A stretch of DNA of 64,000 bases from JBCBGF01 sp039820585 (GTDB lineage Bacteria > Pseudomonadota > Alphaproteobacteria > Rhodobacterales > Rhodobacteraceae): contig JBCBPV010000011.1 in assembly GCA_039820585.1 (NCBI GenBank), positions 1 through 64,000 of the forward strand. Reading direction: 5' to 3'. The notes under the pieces were generated by a model. The model saw nothing but the letters and a program-made list of their open reading frames with translations, searched no databases and had not been told where the DNA came from. Positions within the stretch are counted from its first letter, which is position 1. Every line of letters begins with the position of its first letter. Below, piece after piece: positions 25,593-34,013 of the stretch. Both the position numbers and the translations under genes were made by a program.

Positions 25593-26848
25593 CATTCCCT
25601 CCCTGCCCAAGCCAGCCAGATTGCGGCGGTCCAGGTAAACGTGCCGCCGCCGGCGGGGGCGCCGGTTTGCGGATCGAAGTATTCGGCAAATCCGTGTTTC
25701 GCGATAAGGCTCGCGGTGGCGTGGCGCAGGCGCTCAGCCTCGCGTCCGTGGCCCGCATCCGCCAATCCGATGCCGATGAGCGCGTTCATCATCCCCCAGG
25801 TGGGCCCCCGCCAATAGCGTTGGGCGTCAAAGCGGTCGGACGCCGGGTCATGGCTCGGCACCGGGAACTGGACGGCATCCCAGACGCGGGTGATCTGATC
25901 CAGCATCCGCGCGTCGTCGATCCCGCCATACCAGCAGAGAAATGACGCGTTTGAGACGCAGCCTGCAAACTGTTTGGCGCGGGTGTCAAAAGCATCATAG
26001 GCGCCGATGCCGGGGTTCCACAGCGTGGCCGCTCCTTGGGTTAGTGTCTCGACCCAACCCTCGATCTCGGCCACCTCTTCGCCCAGTTCCCGGCCCATCC
26101 AGATCAGATCACGATGGGCGCGCATCAGGATGAAAGTCATGGTGGGATCGGCCACGCGGAACGGGTTCTCGGCCCGCAGCGCGGCCTGATCCCACCCCAA
26201 CCTGCGGCCCTGCTGCACGAGCCAGATATACCTATCGTAGTCGTACTTGGTGGGCCGCATGGCGGCATCTACGTGGGACGTATCGCGGCGCGTGTATTGC
26301 CCCACACCCTCTGGGTCGATCCCCGCCATGGCCCCATCCCAATCGGGCGCATTGTCCCGGCCCGCTTCCCACGGGTGGCTGATGCAGACCGCGCCGTTTT
26401 CCGTGCGCCAGTCCATAAACCAGCGATGCCAGGCAAGGAGTTTGGAATAAAGCGTGCGGGCGTGGGGTGCGCCGCCCGCCAGGTCGGCCTCCCAGATCGC
26501 GCGGACGAAGGTGGCGGCCACCGGCGGCTGGCTGATCCCCGAAGACGGGATCGGCCCGCACCCGTCCGTTCCCCAGACATCGGGCCCGGGAAAGTACCCG
26601 GGATCATCTTTGTGAAACAGGATGTGCGGCACCATGCCGTCCGGCCATTGGCCGGAAAACAGCGTCTCGACTTCGGCCCATGCACGATCCACATCAAAGG
26701 TCGCAAACCCCCAGGCGGCAAAGGCGCTGTCCCAGTTCCATTGATATGGATAAAGGCCATCGGTCGGCACAGTATACCCGCCCCGATCATTGGCCGACAG
26801 GATCGCGCGCGCCTGTTCGTCGAGCGTGATTGTGTCGGTGCCGCTCAT
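25592..26848 (-). CDS. MGH1/GH63-like glycoside hydrolase
   Basis: A 418-residue (alpha/alpha)6-barrel hydrolase, cytoplasmic (no signal peptide). GLYPYQWNWDSAFAAWGF near residue 30, PPVAATFVRAIW, HPWEAGRDNAPDWDGA and YWRGPTWGMMNALIG are conserved in the mannosylglycerate and glucosylglycerate hydrolases and GH63 relatives. Such enzymes cleave alpha-glycosidic compounds; the exact sugar is not decidable. Together with the ABC transporter it suggests import of a glycoside that is hydrolysed inside. ATG 26848 overlaps the stop of the upstream permease gene. Confidence 0.85.
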   Translation of the reverse strand: MSGTDTITLDEQARAILSANDRGGYTVPTDGLYPYQWNWDSAFAAWGFATFDVDRAWAEVETLFSGQWPDGMVPHILFHKDDPGYFPGPDVWGTDGCGPIPSSGISQPPVAATFVRAIWEADLAGGAPHARTLYSKLLAWHRWFMDWRTENGAVCISHPWEAGRDNAPDWDGAMAGIDPEGVGQYTRRDTSHVDAAMRPTKYDYDRYIWLVQQGRRLGWDQAALRAENPFRVADPTMTFILMRAHRDLIWMGRELGEEVAEIEGWVETLTQGAATLWNPGIGAYDAFDTRAKQFAGCVSNASFLCWYGGIDDARMLDQITRVWDAVQFPVPSHDPASDRFDAQRYWRGPTWGMMNALIGIGLADAGHGREAERLRHATASLIAKHGFAEYFDPQTGAPAGGGTFTWTAAIWLAWAGRE

Positions 26849-28074
26849 CCCTTCACACTCCCTGCTGTGAGACCCTTGGTCATGAATCGCTCGAGCCCCA
26901 GAAAGATCAGCATGATCGGCACGGTGGCGATGACCGAACCGGCCATCAGATGCTCACGTGGAATTTCCGACGAATTCAGGCTGGCAACCCCTCTGGTCAG
27001 GGTGAACTTCGACGGATCGTCGAGCAGCATGAAGGCCAGCAGGAACTCATTCCAGGCGATCATGAAGACATAGAGGCTGACCGAGGCGAGTGCGGGCAGT
27101 GACAGCGGCAACGTGATCTTCCAGATCACGGCGAGGCGCGACAGGCCATCCATAAGCCCCGCCTCCTCGACCTCGGCCGGAAGCCCGCGGAAATAGCCCT
27201 GCAGCATATAGAGCGCCACGGGGATCGTCGTGACAGGATAGATCAGGATGATCCCCAGGATCGAGTTACGCAGCCCGGTCATCGAAAACGCGATGTAGAT
27301 CGGCAGCGCGAGCACGATCATCGGCACCATGTAGATGAGTAGGATCGAACGTGAGAACGCCGCCCGCCCCTGAAACCGAAGCCGTGCGACGGCATAGGCA
27401 CCGGGAATGCTGAAGGCGAGCGTGATCAGAACGGTCAGCACCGAGACATAGAAAGAGGTCCAAAGGTAGCTGCCGAAGTTGAACTGGCCGAAGAGTTCCG
27501 AGTAGCTGCGGAACATGTCCCAGCCCCGGCCCACGTCGAGCGTGAAGTCGAGCGGGTTTTGCAACAGCGCGGCCTGGCTTTTCACGCTGGTCATCACCAT
27601 CACGTAGAACGGGATGATCACGATCGCGGTGAAAAACACATAGCCGAAACCGGTGAGAAAGCGGATCGTAGCCTCCTCAAACTCATGCCGTGTGGCTTTG
27701 CCGAAGGGCAACCCGTCGAGCATGACGTGAAGCGGCCAGGCGGCAGAGACCCCCAGAATGGCCCAGCCAATGGCAATGGTCGCAAGCGAGGTCTCCGGCG
27801 GTCCGAAGATCGCGGGGCGAAACAAGAGGAACGCCGCCACCGGCAGCACACCCAAGATCACCCCGGTGATAATCCGCGACGACCGCGACCGGTCGCCATC
27901 GGGCAACCACACAAAGCCCAGCCATGCGCCAAGGATCAGCGCCGAAAGGCCAGAGGGTGCCACCGCCTCGCCCGTCGAAAACGACATCGCCATGCAGGCG
28001 ATGACCGCCATCACAAACGTCCAGAGCGCGCCGATGACGGGGCCGGTCACATAGCCATAGCGCAGCATGTTCAT
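26845..28074 (-). CDS. sugar ABC transporter permease (MalG type) with four-segment N-terminal extension
   Basis: A 409-residue permease. The C-terminal about 270 residues are a normal MalG-type permease, with the EAA loop EEAGLMDGLSRLAVIWKITLPL contacting the ATPase. Ahead of it are about 135 extra residues with four hydrophobic segments (roughly 7-30, 42-57, 68-85, 96-118). Usual MalG proteins are about 280-300 residues. The role of the extension is unknown. It is translationally coupled to the hydrolase gene downstream (ATGA overlap). Confidence 0.9.
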   Translation of the reverse strand: MNMLRYGYVTGPVIGALWTFVMAVIACMAMSFSTGEAVAPSGLSALILGAWLGFVWLPDGDRSRSSRIITGVILGVLPVAAFLLFRPAIFGPPETSLATIAIGWAILGVSAAWPLHVMLDGLPFGKATRHEFEEATIRFLTGFGYVFFTAIVIIPFYVMVMTSVKSQAALLQNPLDFTLDVGRGWDMFRSYSELFGQFNFGSYLWTSFYVSVLTVLITLAFSIPGAYAVARLRFQGRAAFSRSILLIYMVPMIVLALPIYIAFSMTGLRNSILGIILIYPVTTIPVALYMLQGYFRGLPAEVEEAGLMDGLSRLAVIWKITLPLSLPALASVSLYVFMIAWNEFLLAFMLLDDPSKFTLTRGVASLNSSEIPREHLMAGSVIATVPIMLIFLGLERFMTKGLTAGSVKG

Positions 28075-28091
28075 GGCCGGCCCACTTCAAT

Positions 28092-28119
28092 TAGGCAAAA
28101 ATACTCCCGCCGGGGGCAT
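28092..28119. repeat. degenerate copy of the AAATATCCCGGGG repeat family
   Basis: GGCAAAAATACTCCCGCC followed by GGGGGCA lies in the 52-base gap between the two permease genes. It resembles the elements at 21500, 39897 and 52707 but is shorter and diverged. Confidence 0.35.
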
Positions 28120-28126
28120 AAACACT

Positions 28127-29374
28127 TCATAGCCCTTCCTCCCGACTGATGAAGCGGAAGAAGAAGTAGCTGAAGATCAGAAGGCAGCCGAAGATCACCA
28201 CCGCCACCGCCGCGCCTGCCCCGATGTTCGACACGGCGAAGGCCTGTTCGTAGACGTTCACCGTTAGCGTCCGGGTGCCCGCGTTGCCGCCCGTGAGCAG
28301 GAAGATGTCGTCGAACTTGTTGAAGGTCCAAATGAAGCGCAACAGGAACAGGACCGACAGAATCCCCAGCAGTTGAGGCAGCGACAGGAACCAGAACTTC
28401 TGGAACGGGGACGCACCGTCCATGTCCGCGGCCTCGTACATCGAGTGGTCGATGGATTGCATCCGGGCGAGAATGAATAGGAAGGACAACGGGAAATAGC
28501 GCCAGATCTCGAACACCGTGACCATGATCAGCGCGAGCGGGCGTTGGCCGAAAAAGTTGATTGATCCTTGCGTGACGCCCATCTGAATCAGAAGCGCATT
28601 GACCGAGCCGGAAAACGGATCGAACAGGTTCACCCATGTGAACGCGACGGCGATCACCGGCGCAACGTACGGAAACAGAAACAGCCCGCGCAGAATGCCT
28701 TGGCCCTTGAAGGATTTATTCAGAAGCATCGCGGCGAACAGCCCAAAGACCAGCGCGCCGATGGTGCCGACGATGGTGTAGAACATCGTGGCGTAAAACA
28801 CCTTCAAGAACTCATTGCCGTCGAAGACACGGGCGAAGTTTTCAAAGGTGAATTCGGAATTGGTCAGGATGTTCTCGGCCCGCCCGGTCACGGTAGGCAG
28901 GCTGTCTTCGATGGCCACCTCCAGCGCGGCGGGGTCGGCCTGCAGGGTCACGGGGATTTCCAGCGTTTCGCGAAAGCCGCCCTCGATATCGCCGAAGTCA
29001 CAGGTCAGCGCGCGACCGTCGGCCTCACATGGCGCGGGCGGCGCACCGTCGAGCACCACACCTTCGGGCAGGATGTCAGTCAGGACCACCCCTTCGATAG
29101 GGGCGTCCTGGCTGGAGTTTCGTATGCGGTAGCGGATCTCGGCCGCGTCGCCCACGGCCTCGGGGCGTCCGCGCAGGTCTTCGCGGGCCACCACTTCGGG
29201 GGCGCGCAGGTCGGCGAGGCCCACCGGTTTGAACGAGATCCAGAAGATCGACAGAAGCGGCAGGATCACAACCAAAGAGACAATGAAGATCGTCGGGAAC
29301 AACAGACCCCAGGCAAGCCGGGCCTCGCGGCGCCCAAGGGGCCCCGTCCCTTTCGGGGGTGTCGCAGGTGTCAT
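28127..29374 (-). CDS. sugar ABC transporter permease (MalF type) with a DUF11-like periplasmic insert
   Basis: A 415-residue permease. Segment 1 is at about 21-46 and the other segments follow from about 188, with the EAA loop YEAADMDGASPFQKFWFLSLPQ. Between them about 140 residues face the periplasm. Residues 79-147 look like a DUF11 beta-sandwich: RYRIRNSSQDAPIEGVVLTD, ILPEGVVLDG, a Cys pair CEADGRALTC, GFRETLEIPVTLQ. In E. coli MalF the comparable loop (P2) contacts the binding protein, but it has another fold. The insert may play the same role here. Confidence 0.9.
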   Translation of the reverse strand: MTPATPPKGTGPLGRREARLAWGLLFPTIFIVSLVVILPLLSIFWISFKPVGLADLRAPEVVAREDLRGRPEAVGDAAEIRYRIRNSSQDAPIEGVVLTDILPEGVVLDGAPPAPCEADGRALTCDFGDIEGGFRETLEIPVTLQADPAALEVAIEDSLPTVTGRAENILTNSEFTFENFARVFDGNEFLKVFYATMFYTIVGTIGALVFGLFAAMLLNKSFKGQGILRGLFLFPYVAPVIAVAFTWVNLFDPFSGSVNALLIQMGVTQGSINFFGQRPLALIMVTVFEIWRYFPLSFLFILARMQSIDHSMYEAADMDGASPFQKFWFLSLPQLLGILSVLFLLRFIWTFNKFDDIFLLTGGNAGTRTLTVNVYEQAFAVSNIGAGAAVAVVIFGCLLIFSYFFFRFISREEGL

Positions 29375-29441
29375 CGCCAGTCTCCGTCAGCGGATCTGAT
29401 GGGTCGCAGCCCCGATGCGATGTCCAGGGCTGCGCGGGCGC

Positions 29442-30803
29442 TTACTCGATGGCCGCCAGTTCATCATTCATCGCGGCCACCGCGGCGGCGGCATCAATTT
29501 CGCCGTCGATGTATTGGCGCACGATGCGGTTGATCGGCTGGGCATTGATCATCTTGGACGCCAGCGCCAACTGCCCTTCCGAGACACCCCAGCGCTGGGC
29601 CACGTTCAGACCGCCGACGATCTCATCGATCATCTCTTGGGCGTAAAGGTCGCCCAGCGGCGCGCGGCGGTCCACGCCCACGTCAAGCGCGGCCCAGGCT
29701 TCCTGGAACTTGCCTGGCTCATCCATTGTTCCCGTGCGGACCGGGAACTTGCCCTCGGGCGCGATCGACAGCGTCTGGGTATAGCCGTCATCCATCGAGA
29801 ATTTCACGAACTCCATCGCGGCATCGGTGTCGGCGTCAGACGTGATCCCGAAATAGCGGATGTCGGCCCAGGCCGCGCCATCGGGGTTCGAGGGGCCGGC
29901 GAAGTTGGTGACGATGCCCGTCGCCGCTGCCAGATCGCGGGTGGTCGGGTCATCATTGATCGTCGGCGGGGCGCTATCGCGCAGACCGGCGAGTTCATCG
30001 AGGATGAAGGGCGACCAGATGATCATCGCAGCGCGGCCTGCGAAATAGAGCTCACGCGACTGCTGCCAGAACAGCTCCCCCGGGGGGGAGGCTTCGGCGA
30101 TCGCTTTGTAGAATTCCAGCACTTCGGTGGTTGCGGCTTCATCAAGGGGCGCAAAGCCATCCTGGTTGACTGGGGACACGCCGTTGGCGAGGAAAACGTG
30201 TTCCAACACCTGGCTCATGAAGTTCTCGTCCACCTTGGTGGCGGCGACGAAACCATACAGATCCGGCGGGCTGTGCAGGGCCTCAATCGCGGCCAGCACG
30301 TTGGCATAGGTTGTGGGCGCTTCGAGCCCTGCAGCATCGAACAGGTCCTTGCGGTAGACCAGCATCTGCGTCCAGCCGTCCACGGGCACCGAGGCAAAAC
30401 CGTCTTCCGTGGCCGCCATGCTCAGCGCCCCGGAGGCAAAGGTGTCGCCCCCCAGCTCTTCGATCACGTCCGTGGCTGCGTCGGTATCAAGAATTCCGGC
30501 TTCGGCCCAAGGCAGAGCATATTGCAGTGTGTGATAAATCACATCGGGCAGGTCGCCTGCCGCGAAGGCGGCGGTGGCGCGGGTGCCCAGATCATTTTCA
30601 CTGACGGGGATAACCTCGACAGCGGTGCCCGTGGCAGCTTCGAACTGTGCGGCCATTTCTTGTTGCTTGGCCAGACGCTCGGGCTGTTCTTCGGTGGTCC
30701 AGAAGCGGATCGTGTCCGCCGAAACGCCAACCGCGGACAGGGTCAGCGCAAGTGCCGCGCCCGCCAGAAGCCGGCTGGTGGTCGATTTGAGGTGATAGGT
30801 CAT
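29442..30803 (-). CDS. sugar ABC transporter substrate-binding protein
   Basis: A 453-residue periplasmic binding protein of the family 1 extracellular solute-binding proteins. The signal peptide ends near SAVGVSADT. The domain begins IRFWTTEEQPERLAKQQEMAAQFEAATG, then VEVIPVSEND and WTQMLVYRKDLFDAAGLEAPTT. It delivers the substrate to the two permeases downstream. It overlaps the stop of the LacI gene by four bases. Family members bind oligo- or disaccharides; the ligand here may be the substrate of the glycoside hydrolase. Confidence 0.93.
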   Translation of the reverse strand: MTYHLKSTTSRLLAGAALALTLSAVGVSADTIRFWTTEEQPERLAKQQEMAAQFEAATGTAVEVIPVSENDLGTRATAAFAAGDLPDVIYHTLQYALPWAEAGILDTDAATDVIEELGGDTFASGALSMAATEDGFASVPVDGWTQMLVYRKDLFDAAGLEAPTTYANVLAAIEALHSPPDLYGFVAATKVDENFMSQVLEHVFLANGVSPVNQDGFAPLDEAATTEVLEFYKAIAEASPPGELFWQQSRELYFAGRAAMIIWSPFILDELAGLRDSAPPTINDDPTTRDLAAATGIVTNFAGPSNPDGAAWADIRYFGITSDADTDAAMEFVKFSMDDGYTQTLSIAPEGKFPVRTGTMDEPGKFQEAWAALDVGVDRRAPLGDLYAQEMIDEIVGGLNVAQRWGVSEGQLALASKMINAQPINRIVRQYIDGEIDAAAAVAAMNDELAAIE

Positions 30804-31930
30804 TGGTGTCCTCCCTTGGATGTCTGACCGGTATGCGCCGCAATGCGTTTTGCGAGCGCGGTGGATGAAAGTGCGGGCGGCCCGTCCGAGCCGCGGGCGA
30901 CGAGATGCGCATGCGCAAACTCACGCAGCGCCTCGGGCGCTTCGCCGCGGATTAGACGGATGAGCAACGCGGCGAGCCGGACCCCCGCCGCGCGGGTATC
31001 GACCGAAAATGTCGTGAGCGGCGGCTGGGCATAGGCGCCTTCGGGGATGCCGTCGTAAGCAATGATCGACAGGTCCTGACCGATGGTCAGCCCCAGCGTG
31101 TCGGCGGCGCGGTAGGCGCCAAGCGCGGCTTCGTCGGTGGCATAGACGATGGCTGTGGGCGGTTGGGAAAGGCGCATCAGCGACAGGGTGGCGGCGGTGC
31201 CATCCATGCTAAGACGGCTGTTGGTGCGGATCAGGGTGCGGTCAACGACGAGCCCTGCAGCCTCAAGCCCGCGTTCATAGCCCGCCTGGCGCAGGCCGCA
31301 AAAGTTGTATTCCTGCCCGCCATTGACGAACCCGATCCGCCGATGCCCCTGCCCCACCAGCCGGGTTACAGCGCCCTGCATCGCGTCCTCGCCCAGGATG
31401 TCGAACCAGGCACAGCCGCTGTCATCGCCGGTGCGCCCGTAAAGGACGAAAGGCACGCCTTCTTCGCGCAGAAACCCGATGCGGGGGTCGTTTGTCAGGG
31501 TGCGGGGCAGGATGAAACCGTCGGCTTTGCGTTCGGACACCATGCGCCCGATGGTTTCCAGCATGTGGTCATCTGAATTGGCAGTGGCGACGGCAAGCGT
31601 CCAGTTTTCGGTACTGGCGGTCATGGTCAGCCCGGCGAGGAAATCGGTCAGAAAGGGACCGTGGGCATCATGTTCGCTGATCTGCAGGACCAGGCCGATG
31701 GACCGCACGCGGCCCGTGCGGATCGCCTGGGCATGGGCAAGCGGGATATATCCCTTGGCCTCGGCGGCGCGCACAACACGTTTGCGCGTCCTCTCCGAGA
31801 TGTCGGGGTATCCGTTCAGTGCGCGTGACACAGTGCCTTTTGTCACGCCCAGCGTCTCGGCCAGATCCGAGATCGTGACGCGTGGCTTCCGGCGACTGCC
31901 CGCGACCGTATCCGCGGCCTTAGTGAGCAG
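30800..31930 (-). CDS. LacI family transcriptional regulator, probable CTG start
   Basis: A LacI-type repressor. The first in-frame ATG, GTG or TTG is GTG 31846, inside the HTH (VTKGTVSRALNGYPDISERT), so that product would lack part of its DNA-binding domain. Reading upstream in frame restores RVTISDLAETLGVTKGTVSR, and GGAGGA lies 6 bases before CTG 31930, which I take as the start (376 residues). The effector domain (VRSIGLVLQISEHDAHGPFL, RIGFVNGGQEYNFCGLRQAGY) is typical. It is the first gene of the sugar operon, with a palindromic operator just upstream. Confidence 0.88.
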   Translation of the reverse strand: MLTKAADTVAGSRRKPRVTISDLAETLGVTKGTVSRALNGYPDISERTRKRVVRAAEAKGYIPLAHAQAIRTGRVRSIGLVLQISEHDAHGPFLTDFLAGLTMTASTENWTLAVATANSDDHMLETIGRMVSERKADGFILPRTLTNDPRIGFLREEGVPFVLYGRTGDDSGCAWFDILGEDAMQGAVTRLVGQGHRRIGFVNGGQEYNFCGLRQAGYERGLEAAGLVVDRTLIRTNSRLSMDGTAATLSLMRLSQPPTAIVYATDEAALGAYRAADTLGLTIGQDLSIIAYDGIPEGAYAQPPLTTFSVDTRAAGVRLAALLIRLIRGEAPEALREFAHAHLVARGSDGPPALSSTALAKRIAAHTGQTSKGGHQ

Positions 31931-31961
31931 TTGATATCCTCCCTGCTGTGTATTTGCCGGT

Positions 31962-31977
31962 CCGAAACCGGTTTCGG
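31962..31977. promoter_or_regulatory. palindromic LacI-family operator
   Basis: CCGAAACCGGTTTCGG is a perfect 16-bp palindrome 32 bases upstream of the regulator start. GAAACCGGTTTC cores are typical LacI-family operators with a central CG. It probably controls the whole operon from 31930 to 24546, including the regulator itself. Confidence 0.75.
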
Positions 31978-32021
31978 CAAGAGGTTTTTCGCGTGGGGCA
32001 CAACACTGGGCCGAATTTATG

Positions 32022-32048
32022 GGTGGGTTAACCCACCATTAAGCTTAA
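32022..32048. promoter_or_regulatory. two adjacent palindromes before the VPLPA-type gene
   Basis: GGTGGGTTAACCCACC (32022-32037) is a perfect 16-bp palindrome, followed by TTAAGCTTAA (32039-32048). They lie in the divergent region between the LacI gene and the gene at 32097. They could bind a regulator or form a hairpin. The sequence does not resemble the LacI operator. Confidence 0.4.
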
Positions 32049-32096
32049 GCGCGCATTACCGAGAACCAGAGAATTCAGCTTAAATGGGCCTTTGCG

Positions 32097-32513
32097 ATGC
32101 GTCTGATCCTGATCTTTACGGTTGCCCTTGCAGTCTGGCTGCCTGCCCCGCGTGCGGATGCCGCGGTGTTGCGTGGCCCGGGCTATGCGGCGGCTGTGAC
32201 CATGCCAACCGAATTGCCCAATGGGCGGCGGTGGTTCTTCGCCATCATTGAACCGAAGGACTGGCGCGTCTGGCGGCGCGATGTGGCGCCGTGGCGGAGG
32301 GCCTTCGTCCTGGTCTTGCCAGAACGGGTGAAGCGGCGCTATCCCGTGGTCGTGCTGATGCGGTTCAATCGCAACGCGCCTGAGCCCGAACCGGAACCTG
32401 TCGAGCCACCCCCCGCCGTTACGCCCCTGCCCGCGCCGTTTGGGTTCCTGTTGGCAGGGCTTGGGGTGTTTGCGTGGCTGAGGCGGCGTCAGTCCGCGTC
32501 AGCCACCCCCTGA
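32097..32513 (+). CDS. secreted protein with VPLPA-like C-terminal sorting signal
   Basis: A 138-residue protein with a signal peptide (MRLILIFTVALAVWLPAPRADA) and a C-terminal tripartite tail: VTPLPAPF, a hydrophobic stretch GFLLAGLGVFAWL and RRRQ. This resembles VPLPA-CTERM signals, which direct processing of surface proteins in Rhodobacteraceae. The middle (WFFAIIEPKDWRVWRRDVAPWRRA) is Trp/Arg rich with no known domain, then a Pro/Glu linker PEPEPEPVEPPP. It overlaps the 3' end of tctA by 25 bases. Confidence 0.65.
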   Translation: MRLILIFTVALAVWLPAPRADAAVLRGPGYAAAVTMPTELPNGRRWFFAIIEPKDWRVWRRDVAPWRRAFVLVLPERVKRRYPVVVLMRFNRNAPEPEPEPVEPPPAVTPLPAPFGFLLAGLGVFAWLRRRQSASATP

Positions 32514-34012
32514 GCTCGCAGCCGCGCCCGACGCGCGCGGTAGGCGGGCAGGAAGATCAAAAGACAGGCGAGCACCAAAAGACCTGTGGTCATCGGGCGT
32601 TCCCATAGGAACGCCGGTCCATCGTAGAGCTGCATGGCGCGCGCGAAGTTGTCTTCCAGCATCCGGCCCAGGATGAAACCGATGAGCAGCGGGGCCAGCG
32701 GATAGTCAGCGAAGCGCAGGACCGTGGCGATGACGCCGAAGCCAACGAGGAGCAAGAGTTCAGTGGCATTGTTCTGCCCGATATAGGCGCCCATCAACGT
32801 GAAGAAGAGTATGAAAGGGATCAGGTAGTTACGCGGCACCGCGAGAATCTTCGCGATATACGGGATGAGCGGCAGGTTCAGGATCAGAAGGACCAAGTTG
32901 CCTAGGTACATCGAGATGATGACGGCCCAGAAGATGTCGGGTTCATCAATCATCAGCCGCGGTCCGGGGCTGACGTTCAGTGCGATGAGGGCACCCAGCA
33001 GGATCGCGGTGGTGCCTGAGCCGGGGATGCCCAGCGTCAGAAGCGGCACGAAGGACCCGGTGCAGGCCGCGTTGTTGGCCGTCTCTGGCGCGGCAAGGCC
33101 TTTGACGGAGCCATTCCCAAACTGCTCCTGCTCTTCCTTGGGGGCGATGTTGCGTTCGACCGCATAGCCCAGGAAGGACGCGATGGTGGCACCTGCCCCG
33201 GGCAACACGCCGATGAGGAAGCCTTGGACCGATTGGCGACCGATCACGGGGATGATCGCGCGGGCCTCTTCGCGGGTGATGCGCAGGTCCTTGATCTCGC
33301 CGGTGGTCGAGCCGTCTTCTTGTTGCGAGCGTTTGGGGTCAAGGACGAGGTAGATCGCTTCGGGCAACGCGAACATCGCCATCGCGAGCGTGATGAAGCC
33401 AAAGCCCGATTGCAGGTCCATGATCCCGCCGGTGAAGCGCGGCAGGTTGAAAAGTGCACCTTCGCCTACCGTCGACATGATCAGGCCGATGATCGTCATC
33501 AAAAGCGCTTTGAACACTTGGCCCGAGCCAGCGAAAGCGGCGATGGCGGAGAGGCCCACGACCATTAGCGCGAAGTACTCCGACGAATGGAACAAGAGCG
33601 CGACCGAGGCCAGCATAGGCGCGAAGATCAGCAAGAGCACCGCCCCGATTGTCCCGCCTGAGAAAGACGAAATCGCCGCGACCGTCAGCGCCTTGCCCGC
33701 CTTGCCCTGTCGCGCCAACGGGTAGCCGTCAAACGACGTGGCCACAGTGGAGGCGACGCCTGGCGCATTGATCAGGATTGAAGAAGTCGAGCCGCCGAAG
33801 ATCGCGCCGTAATACACGCCTGCGAGCAGGATCAGCGCAGCAGAGGGATCGCCGATACCGATGGCCACTGGGATCATGATCGCGATGATCGACATCGGGC
33901 CAAGGCCCGGCAGCATGCCGATGAAGGTGCCGATCAGGCAGCCGCCGATGATCATCAGGATGTTGGTAAATGAAAAGGCCGTGGACAGCCCAACCATCAA
34001 GCCTTCAAGCAT
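32489..34012 (-). CDS. tctA: tripartite tricarboxylate transporter, large permease TctA
   Basis: A 507-residue inner-membrane protein with about 12 membrane segments. GMLPGLGPMSIIAIMIPVAIG, YYGAIFGGSTSSILINAPG, VLPGAGATIASFLGYAVERN and LGIPGSGTTAILLGALIALN are conserved in TctA. With TctB and the binding protein TctC (34567-35553) it imports carboxylates using the ion gradient. The substrate may be related to the enzymes of the divergent operon at 35699. Confidence 0.95.
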   Translation of the reverse strand: MLEGLMVGLSTAFSFTNILMIIGGCLIGTFIGMLPGLGPMSIIAIMIPVAIGIGDPSAALILLAGVYYGAIFGGSTSSILINAPGVASTVATSFDGYPLARQGKAGKALTVAAISSFSGGTIGAVLLLIFAPMLASVALLFHSSEYFALMVVGLSAIAAFAGSGQVFKALLMTIIGLIMSTVGEGALFNLPRFTGGIMDLQSGFGFITLAMAMFALPEAIYLVLDPKRSQQEDGSTTGEIKDLRITREEARAIIPVIGRQSVQGFLIGVLPGAGATIASFLGYAVERNIAPKEEQEQFGNGSVKGLAAPETANNAACTGSFVPLLTLGIPGSGTTAILLGALIALNVSPGPRLMIDEPDIFWAVIISMYLGNLVLLILNLPLIPYIAKILAVPRNYLIPFILFFTLMGAYIGQNNATELLLLVGFGVIATVLRFADYPLAPLLIGFILGRMLEDNFARAMQLYDGPAFLWERPMTTGLLVLACLLIFLPAYRARRARLRAQGVADAD

Positions 34013-34013
34013 C

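Noticed and set aside
29415..30827. A 470-codon open frame on the + strand
   Set aside because: It is antisense to the sugar-binding protein gene, which has a signal peptide and full family match.
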